Shown here: positions 34,888 through 39,685 of the stretch, piece by piece
How positions within the stretch are numbered: the stretch's first letter is position 1
Layout: each line of letters opens with the position of its first letter
Assembly: GCA_903917425.1 (NCBI GenBank)
Contig: CAIXAQ010000601.1
Coordinates: 1-39,685, forward strand
Direction of reading: 5' to 3'
From: an uncultured Bacteroidales bacterium
GTDB lineage: Bacteria; Bacteroidota; Bacteroidia; Bacteroidales; UBA4417
Length of the DNA: 39,685 nt
Position numbers and translations under genes: made by a program
The notes under the pieces: generated by a model
Seen by the model: only the letters and a program-made list of their open reading frames with translations
Told to the model about the DNA's origin: nothing
Databases searched by the model: none

Positions 34888-35061
34888 CAGGATACTCAAA
34901 AAGCGTGCAAAAGTATAATTAAAATCAAAACAACCGGCGAATTTATTTTTTTATTATTTTCAGACGGTTCTCCTGCCCGGAACTTATCTTTTCATAATTT
35001 TCCGGTTTTGTAACCCGCTAATTATGAGTAAAAAAATCTTATTTTCAGTAAGTAAAAAAAC

Positions 35062-35069
35062 TATATTTG
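35062..35069 (+). promoter_or_regulatory. Candidate -7 box of the BMC operon (TATATTTG)
   Basis: TATATTTG fits the TAnnTTTG consensus of the Bacteroidota housekeeping sigma factor. Transcription would start near 35076, giving a leader of about 40 bases before the ATG at 35117. The -33 TTTG is not clear. A purine-rich GGGAG at 35106-35110 precedes the start codon. Confidence 0.45.
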
Positions 35070-35116
35070 CATGACGTTATAATATATATTGCAATTCAAA
35101 AAAAAGGGAGAAAACC

Positions 35117-35740
35117 ATGATAGACCTGAGAACATATATTTTTATCGATTCACTGCAACTGCAGATGGCTTCGTATTTATCCACAGTGTCGAAGGGATAC
35201 CTGCCGGTAAGCGGGCAAGCCTGCTGTATAATCGAAATTGCTCCGGGCATTGAGATTAACACGCTTACCGATATTGCATTAAAAGCAACCCATGTGAAGC
35301 CTGGAATGCAGATAGTTGAACGTGCATACGGTTTGCTCGAAGTACATTCCGATAGCCAGGGCGATGTACGCATGGCAGGCGAAGCAGTACTAAAAACTAT
35401 TGAGAAAACTGAAGATGACAGGATCAAACCGCGCATACTGACAAGCCAGTTAATAAAAAATGTGGAAGATCATCATGCTCAATTAATCAACCGGACCCGT
35501 TACGGAATGATGTTGCTCAAAGGTGACACCTTGTTTGTACTGGAGGTTGAACCTGCAGGATATGCATACTATGCTGCCAACGAAGCCGAAAAAACCGCTC
35601 ATATCAACATTATTGATGTAATAGGATTTGGCAAATTTGGCCGGGTATATATTGCCGGCGACGAAGCCGAAGTGCTGGAATGCAAAAACATTGTTGAAAA
35701 GCGTCTTGCTGAAATTTCGGGAAGAGAAGATTATAAATAA
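35117..35740 (+). CDS. BMC-T microcompartment shell protein (double-stacking trimer type)
   Basis: This 207-residue protein has two BMC domains. The first (about 34-97) includes ACCIIEIAPGIEINTLTDIAL, KATHVKPGMQIVERAYGLLE and SQGDVRMAGEAVL. The second (about 133-200) includes FVLEVEPAGYAYYAANEAEK, GFGKFGRVYIAGDEAEV. An N-terminal extra segment (LRTYIFIDSLQLQMASYL) precedes the first domain. The whole strongly recalls, from memory, the Haliangium ochraceum trimer protein whose trimers stack in pairs around a gated central pore, a likely channel for larger metabolites or cofactors. It is the first gene of the BMC operon, 28 bp before the hexamer gene. The start at 35117 is supported by GGGAG seven bases upstream. 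Confidence 0.9.
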   Translation: MIDLRTYIFIDSLQLQMASYLSTVSKGYLPVSGQACCIIEIAPGIEINTLTDIALKATHVKPGMQIVERAYGLLEVHSDSQGDVRMAGEAVLKTIEKTEDDRIKPRILTSQLIKNVEDHHAQLINRTRYGMMLLKGDTLFVLEVEPAGYAYYAANEAEKTAHINIIDVIGFGKFGRVYIAGDEAEVLECKNIVEKRLAEISGREDYK

Positions 35741-35768
35741 GTAATAATAAATTTTAAACTGATAAATC

Positions 35769-36071
35769 ATGAATGACAACACATCAGACGCATTAGGAAT
35801 GATTGAAACCAGGGGCTTTGCCGCTATGGTTGAGGCTTCGGATGCAATGGTTAAAGCTGCAAGAGTTGAACTCATCGGCTTCGAAAAAATTGGCGGCGGT
35901 TACGTAACTGCAATTGTCCGTGGCGATGTGGCATCAGTAAGAGCTGCTGTCGACGCTGGCGTGCAGGCTGCGCAAAAAGTAGGCGAGATAGTTTCGTCAC
36001 ATATAATTCCACGTCCGCATGCCAATGTTGACAGTGCTTTGCCACTGGGCAGGGGAAGTGTCAAGAAATAG
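35769..36071 (+). CDS. BMC-H hexameric microcompartment shell protein
   Basis: This 100-residue single BMC-domain protein has all family motifs: DALGMIETRGFAAMVEASDA, MVKAARVELIGFEKIGGGYV with the pore loop KIGGGY, TAIVRGDVASVRAAVDAG, and the tail SSHIIPRPHANVDSALPLG. It has the usual length (about 95-105). Hexamers tile into the flat faces of the compartment, and the GGG pore loop lets small metabolites pass. Only one such gene is present in the operon, so the faces would be made of this protein plus the two BMC-T proteins. Confidence 0.96.
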   Translation: MNDNTSDALGMIETRGFAAMVEASDAMVKAARVELIGFEKIGGGYVTAIVRGDVASVRAAVDAGVQAAQKVGEIVSSHIIPRPHANVDSALPLGRGSVKK

Positions 36072-36152
36072 GAATCCTCTCTACCCGGCAATAACATGCC
36101 ACGGTGTGGACCGACATGCATGGGTTCAATTTAATCAATAACTGGAATCACA

Positions 36153-36443
36153 ATGATACTTGCAAGGGTGGTTGGAACTGTAGTTTCAAGTCATAAAGCT
36201 CCCAAAATAGAAGGGATTCGTTTTTTGCTTGTCGAAAAAATTGACCCTGTAACTATGAAGGGGAAAAACGACTTTGTCGTATCCATGGATAGTGTGGGAG
36301 CCGGGATAGGTGAAATTGTCTTCTATGTTTCAGGAAGCAGTGCGCGCATGACCGGTGTAACCGAAGGAAAGCCAAGCGATTCAGCCATCATTGCTATAGT
36401 TGATAACATTGAAAAGGACGGCAAATTCACTTACCGGAAATAA
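36153..36443 (+). CDS. BMC-P pentameric vertex protein 1 (EutN/CcmL family)
   Basis: This 96-residue protein matches the EutN/CcmL/PduN vertex family: it begins MILARVVGTVVSSHKAPKIE with the first OB-fold-like strand, then FLLVEKIDP, FVVSMDSVGAGIGEIVFYVSGSSAR and DSAIIAIVDNIE. Pentamers cap the twelve corners of the icosahedral shell. It lies 81 bp after the hexamer gene and 9 bp before a second vertex gene. The two vertex proteins differ at many positions, so they are paralogues and not recent copies. Confidence 0.94.
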   Translation: MILARVVGTVVSSHKAPKIEGIRFLLVEKIDPVTMKGKNDFVVSMDSVGAGIGEIVFYVSGSSARMTGVTEGKPSDSAIIAIVDNIEKDGKFTYRK

Positions 36444-36452
36444 AAACTGGCC

Positions 36453-36740
36453 ATGATCCTTGGAAAAGTTGTAGGAACCATCGTGAGTAGCACCATTAAT
36501 GATGGGATGAAAGGATCGCGTTACCTTTTGATTGATAAAACGGATCAGCACGGAAGCAGGAAAGGCGATTATGTGGTTGCACTCGATATTATCGGGGTTG
36601 CCCGCGATGAACTTGTGATGGTAGCCGAGGGCAGCCCTGCAAGAGAAACTCCTGTTACCACCAATAAACCTGTTGATGCCCTGATTGTGGGAATTGTAGA
36701 TATTATAGATGAATACGACACGATTATTTACAGGAAATAA
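36453..36740 (+). CDS. BMC-P pentameric vertex protein 2 (EutN/CcmL family)
   Basis: This 95-residue vertex protein is a paralogue of the preceding one: MILGKVVGTIVSSTINDGMK, YLLIDKTDQ, DYVVALDIIGVARDELVMVA, EGSPARET and DALIVGIVDIID. It has the usual family length. Two vertex proteins could form different pentamers for different corners or conditions. The stop codon at 36738-36740 directly precedes the Shine-Dalgarno sequence of the next gene, so translation of the two is probably coupled. Confidence 0.94.
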   Translation: MILGKVVGTIVSSTINDGMKGSRYLLIDKTDQHGSRKGDYVVALDIIGVARDELVMVAEGSPARETPVTTNKPVDALIVGIVDIIDEYDTIIYRK

Positions 36741-36745
36741 GGAGG
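36741..36745 (+). promoter_or_regulatory. Strong Shine-Dalgarno (GGAGG) that decides a GTG start
   Basis: The sequence aaGGAGGttcgaGTG places a full Shine-Dalgarno five bases before a GTG codon at 36751. Bacteroidota genes seldom use strong Shine-Dalgarno sites, so this is unusual. It argues against the upstream ATG at 36709, which lies inside the preceding gene. Confidence 0.7.
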
Positions 36746-36750
36746 TTCGA

Positions 36751-37305
36751 GTGGAAATAATCGCGTTAGGGGCACTGGAATTCAGCAGTATAGCCATCGG
36801 CATACTGGCATTGGATGAAATGGTAAAAGTTGCCCCGATCAAAATCATTGAGGCTCGTACCATGTGCCCCGGCAAATACATTATCGTTTTCACCGGGGAT
36901 GTAGCTTCTGTTGATTATTCGTTCCAAAAAGGCCTCGAAACCGGCAAGGAACTGATTGTTGACAGTTTGTTCCTCCCGATGATACACCCTGACGCAATGG
37001 CAGCAATTGGTAAGGTCATTCAAGTAAGCGAATGGTCGGCCATAGGAATTATCGAAACACTTACTGTTGTGTCCGGCATCGAAGCCGCTGATCTGGCGGC
37101 TAAGATTGGAGGCGTAAAAATCATAGAAGTGCGACTTGCAATAGGATTCGGAGGCAAATCCTATGTAAAATTAATGGGAAGCCTCGATGCTGTTCAAGCC
37201 GCGATGCAGGCCGGAACGGAAGCAGCCAGGGCCAAAAAACTCTTGTGTATGGCAACACTCATTCCACAGCCTCATATTGAAACACGGCCCTATTTCATGC
37301 AATAA
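36751..37305 (+). CDS. BMC-T microcompartment shell protein (single-layer trimer type)
   Basis: From the GTG at 36751 this is a 184-residue tandem BMC protein. Domain one (about 1-80) has ALGALEFSSIAIGILALDEM, VKVAPIKIIEARTMCPGKYI and FTGDVASVDYSFQKGLETG; domain two (about 92-178) has SAIGIIETLTVVSGIEAADL, AAKIGGVKIIEVRLAIGFGG and KLMGSLDAVQAAMQAGTEAA. The layout and RLAIGFGGKSY recall the standard, non-stacking trimer of the Haliangium ochraceum shell (from memory). A Cys near the first pore loop (ARTMCPGKY) might bind a metal or Fe-S cluster as in some BMC-T proteins (speculative). An in-frame ATG at 36709 would add 14 residues overlapping the previous gene and is not preferred. Confidence 0.9.
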   Translation: MEIIALGALEFSSIAIGILALDEMVKVAPIKIIEARTMCPGKYIIVFTGDVASVDYSFQKGLETGKELIVDSLFLPMIHPDAMAAIGKVIQVSEWSAIGIIETLTVVSGIEAADLAAKIGGVKIIEVRLAIGFGGKSYVKLMGSLDAVQAAMQAGTEAARAKKLLCMATLIPQPHIETRPYFMQ

Positions 37306-37314
37306 GCGAACATA

Positions 37315-38730
37315 ATGGAAAATCTGGAAGAAAGCGTAAGGCAGATTATAAAGGACGTTATTAAAGGCATGGATCTCAGCCTGCCAAAAGATGCTGCAAC
37401 TGACAGTTTAGGTGTATTTCCTACAATCAGCAAGGCAATTGATGCTTCCGAACTGTCATTCAGGGAGTTTGGCAAGCTTTCGCTGGAAATCCGGAAAAAC
37501 ATCATTTCCAACATCCGGAAAGTCTGCCAGGCAAACAAGGAAATTATTTCCAAAATGGCATGGAAAGAAACCGGTTTAGGCCGTTGGGAAGATAAAGTGA
37601 TTAAGAATGAGCTGGGTATTTTAAAAACACCCGGCGTTGAAGACCTGGTTGCCGAAGCCTTTTCCGATGATTCCGGCCTGACGCTGGTTGAAAGGGCGCC
37701 TTACGGCATTATAGGTTCCATTACTCCGAGCACCAACCCTACCGTGACTATCATCAGTAATACCATCGGAATGATTTCCGGAGGAAATTCTGTTGTTTTT
37801 AACCCGCACCCCTCTTCAAAAAAAGTCTCTGCATTCCTTGTTACCCTGCTCAACAAAGCAATTATTGAAGCCGGAGGGCCGGCAAACCTGGTTAGCTGTA
37901 TTGCCGAACCTACTATCGAATCGGCAAAAGACCTGATGACTCATCCAAAAATTGCCATACTGGTTGTAACCGGCGGACCTGCCGTTGTAAGGGTTGCGAT
38001 GAACAGCGGTAAAAAAGTAATTGCCGCCGGTCCCGGAAACCCGCCATGCGTTGTTGACGAAACCGCCGACATTGCAAAAGCAGGCAAGGACATAGTAGAT
38101 GGTGCCAGCTTCGACAACAATGTAATTTGCATCTGCGAGAAGGAGATTATCGTGGTTGCATCGGTTGCTGACAGGTTAAAGGAGGAAATGAAGAAAAACG
38201 GTGCTTACGAACTGAATGAGTACCAGATAAAAAAAATCACCGAACTCGTCATTGCCGAACCTGGCGGACCCGGGAACGAAGGAGCTGCCAATAAAAATTA
38301 TGTTGGCAAAAATGCCGATTTTATAGCAAAACAAATCGGGCTTACCGTCCCTCCTTCAACCCGCTTGTTGCTTTGTGAGGTGGGCCGCGAACATCCTTTG
38401 GTTTGGACAGAGCAATTAATGCCGGTAATGCCTTTGGTACGGGTAAAAGATGTAGATATTGCCATCGAAATGGCGGTTGAAGTTGAGCATGGATTCAGGC
38501 ATACCGCCATCATGCATTCGCTGAATATTGCCAAGCTGAGCAAAATGGCGAAAGCCATGAATTGTTCCATTTTTATAAAAAACGGACCTAGTTATGCCGG
38601 GCTAGGCCACGGTGGCGCAGGATTTGCTTCATTCACCATTGCCAGTCCCACCGGCGAAGGCGTTACCCGCGCCCGCACTTTTACCAGGGAAAGACGATGC
38701 ACAGTGGTGGATTATTTCAGGATTATCTAG
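37315..38730 (+). CDS. CoA-acylating aldehyde dehydrogenase of a microcompartment (PduP/EutE-like)
   Basis: This 471-residue aldehyde dehydrogenase belongs to the CoA-acylating group. Residues 1-19 (MENLEESVRQIIKDVIKGM) form an amphipathic helix joined by a linker to the catalytic domain, as in encapsulation peptides that carry PduP into its shell. The core shows ERAPYGIIGSITPSTNPT, FNPHPSSKKVS, VTGGPAVVRVAM, AAGPGNPPCVVDETADI and the catalytic Cys at about residue 272 in DNNVICICEKE, aligned with the PduP/EutE motif DNNLPCIAEKE. It would oxidise an aldehyde with NAD and CoA to an acyl-CoA inside the compartment. It ends the BMC operon, 9 bp after the trimer gene. The aldehyde-producing enzyme, phosphotransacylase and alcohol dehydrogenase are not in this window. 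Confidence 0.93.
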   Translation: MENLEESVRQIIKDVIKGMDLSLPKDAATDSLGVFPTISKAIDASELSFREFGKLSLEIRKNIISNIRKVCQANKEIISKMAWKETGLGRWEDKVIKNELGILKTPGVEDLVAEAFSDDSGLTLVERAPYGIIGSITPSTNPTVTIISNTIGMISGGNSVVFNPHPSSKKVSAFLVTLLNKAIIEAGGPANLVSCIAEPTIESAKDLMTHPKIAILVVTGGPAVVRVAMNSGKKVIAAGPGNPPCVVDETADIAKAGKDIVDGASFDNNVICICEKEIIVVASVADRLKEEMKKNGAYELNEYQIKKITELVIAEPGGPGNEGAANKNYVGKNADFIAKQIGLTVPPSTRLLLCEVGREHPLVWTEQLMPVMPLVRVKDVDIAIEMAVEVEHGFRHTAIMHSLNIAKLSKMAKAMNCSIFIKNGPSYAGLGHGGAGFASFTIASPTGEGVTRARTFTRERRCTVVDYFRII

Positions 38731-38789
38731 GGATATTTGATAGAAAGCAGTTACCTACCATACTAAAAGACACGAAATTTCATAAATAG

Positions 38790-38804
38790 TTCCCATATTG
38801 GGAA
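38790..38804. promoter_or_regulatory. Palindromic operator candidate of higBA
   Basis: TTCCCA-TAT-TGGGAA is an exact 6-bp inverted repeat. It covers the expected -33 region of the promoter whose -7 box is at 38813. Autoregulation by the HigA antitoxin or the HigBA complex is the likely role, by analogy with known higBA operons. Confidence 0.6.
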
Positions 38805-38812
38805 TTTTTGAT

Positions 38813-38820
38813 TATCTTTG
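38813..38820 (+). promoter_or_regulatory. Candidate -7 box of higBA (TATCTTTG)
   Basis: TATCTTTG matches TAnnTTTG. Transcription would start near 38827, about 11 bases before the ATG at 38838, which explains why the earlier in-frame ATG at 38808 cannot be the start. Confidence 0.6.
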
Positions 38821-38837
38821 CATCACTATTCGGGTTT

Positions 38838-39134
38838 ATGGAAAGAATATTTGCAAAAAGTACGCTGAGAGACTTTTGGGATGCACATCCAGATTCCGAA
38901 CAATACCTGAAGACCTGGTTTGATACGGCAATGAGTTCTAACTGGAATACACCTAATGAAGTTAAACAGACATATATAAATGCAAGTATTCTGAAAGACA
39001 GTAGAATTGTTTTTAACATCAAAGGCAATTCCTACAGGCTGGTAGTAAAATTCAACTTTGAGAAACAATGGATATTTATCCGTTTCATTGGAACTCATGT
39101 TGAGTACAATAAGATTGATGCAAACACAATTTAA
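38838..39134 (+). CDS. higB: HigB-family toxin (RelE-like mRNA interferase)
   Basis: From the ATG at 38838 this is a 98-residue protein, the usual size of the HigB_toxin family (PF09907). Motifs are KSTLRDFWDAHPDSEQYLKT, FNIKGNSYRLVVKFNFEKQ and IFIRFIGTHVEYNKID, all characteristic. These toxins cut mRNA on the ribosome; the conserved C-terminal His and Tyr (THVEY) are near the active site. An upstream ATG at 38808 lies within the promoter (-7 box 38813-38820) and is rejected. The antitoxin gene follows after 10 bp. Confidence 0.93.
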   Translation: MERIFAKSTLRDFWDAHPDSEQYLKTWFDTAMSSNWNTPNEVKQTYINASILKDSRIVFNIKGNSYRLVVKFNFEKQWIFIRFIGTHVEYNKIDANTI

Positions 39135-39144
39135 ATTTCAGAAA

Positions 39145-39513
39145 ATGGAAATAAAACCAATAAAAACTGAAACCGACTATAGCCAGGCACTGAAAAGGCT
39201 TGAAACCATTTTTAGTGCAGAAATTGGAACCACTGAAAGCGATGAAGCAGATGTGCTTGGACTGCTGATTGATGAATATGAAAAAAAACATTATCCGATT
39301 GAAGCACCAGATCCGATTGAAGCGATTAAAATAAGAATGGAAGAAATGCAGCTTAAACAGAGCGATCTGGTAAATGAACTTGGAGGAAAGAGCCGGGTTT
39401 CGGAAATATTAAACCGGAAAAGAAAACTGACTGTTGAAATGATCCGAAAATTAACTGCCAGATTAAACCTTTCACCCGGATTATTAATCAATGACTATCA
39501 ACTGACAAGATAA
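39145..39513 (+). CDS. higA: HigA-family antitoxin (helix-turn-helix)
   Basis: From the ATG at 39145 this is a 122-residue protein. The N-terminal half (IKTETDYSQALKRLETIF) matches Bacteroidota HigA-type antitoxins with a toxin-binding region. The C-terminal half is an XRE-like helix-turn-helix: IRMEEMQLKQSDLVNELGGK, SRVSEILNRKRKLTVEMIRK and LTARLNLSPGLLI. It should neutralise HigB and repress the operon through the palindrome at 38790-38804. An in-frame ATG at 39058 lies inside higB and is not preferred. Confidence 0.93.
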   Translation: MEIKPIKTETDYSQALKRLETIFSAEIGTTESDEADVLGLLIDEYEKKHYPIEAPDPIEAIKIRMEEMQLKQSDLVNELGGKSRVSEILNRKRKLTVEMIRKLTARLNLSPGLLINDYQLTR

Positions 39514-39685
39514 TGTACGGTTGGCAAAAAAGGCATAAAAAATGTCGTGTTTTGGAGTCTATTTGAAGCTTGGTTGCCCGAATGATCAATCGTGTTGAAA
39601 AACTCAACCATCGCAAATCTGCAAAACGTCAAATTCAATAATGTGAGCCAGAGCAAACAAGCATTTTATGATATTTAAATTGCCA

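Larger units (their letters stand above)
34446..35116. other. Divergent promoter region between recQ and the BMC operon
   Basis: About 670 bp, AT-rich, without a gene. It contains a wide inverted repeat (34522-34584), a short perfect inverted repeat TAAAGTT/AACTTTA (34652-34670), a strong hairpin (34864-34887) and a promoter candidate for the BMC operon (35062-35069). It must hold the start sites for both divergent units. Confidence 0.6.

Noticed and set aside
36709..36750. ATG start for the second BMC-T protein inside the previous gene
   Set aside because: A strong GGAGG and GTG follow directly after the previous stop, and the BMC domain begins there.

Overview
The window looks like a chromosomal piece of a Bacteroidota bacterium, probably Bacteroidales-like. 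The signs are a secreted beta-helix protein with a type IX secretion (T9SS) sorting domain, a truncated HYR-domain surface protein, a DUF4296-type lipoprotein, an OmpH-like protein, a RecQ of about 740 residues, and promoters of the Bacteroidota TAnnTTTG type. All functional calls come from reading motifs by eye; no database search was run.

Layout. (1) 1-1062, minus strand: the N-terminal part of a secreted HYR-domain protein that runs off the left edge. (2) 1063-3315: an AT-rich stretch of about 2.25 kb with no convincing gene, holding a short tandem repeat, a hairpin and two diverged copies of a coding-like 42-bp block. (3) 3316-6980: a duplicated two-gene module, each copy being a stand-alone response regulator followed by a sugar-phosphate transferase with a degenerate receiver domain at its N terminus. 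(4) 7008-13397: polysaccharide assembly and export genes (short TolC-like protein, Wzc-like co-polymerase with a LysM insertion, Wzx-like flippase, Wzy/WaaL-like polymerase or ligase). (5) 13779-16922: a hybrid histidine kinase. (6) 17009-28432: nucleotide-sugar enzymes (galE, rmlB), five glycosyltransferases, a hexapeptide acyltransferase, an FkbM methyltransferase and a T9SS beta-helix protein. A MITE-like palindromic element lies between rmlB and the first glycosyltransferase. (7) 28579-34445: housekeeping genes (DUF1761 membrane protein, cstA, and on the minus strand a DUF4296 lipoprotein, an OmpH-like protein and recQ). (8) 35117-38730: a compact bacterial microcompartment (BMC) operon with two tandem-domain trimer proteins, one hexamer protein, two pentamer vertex proteins and a CoA-acylating aldehyde dehydrogenase. 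(9) 38838-39513: a higBA toxin-antitoxin pair with a palindromic operator candidate over its promoter.

Regions 3 to 6 together form a Wzx/Wzy-type surface polysaccharide locus. The phosphoglycosyl transferases would start the repeat unit on undecaprenyl phosphate, the glycosyltransferases extend and modify it, Wzx flips it, and the Wzy-like protein with the Wzc-like protein polymerise and export it. The response regulators and hybrid kinase suggest signal control.

The most notable items are the minimal BMC operon, which has a complete shell set but only one enzyme, and the duplicated regulator/transferase module. In that module both transferases carry Glu at the receiver phosphorylation site and a conserved four-cysteine insert, and the first copy has lost the Glu of the catalytic Asp-Glu pair.
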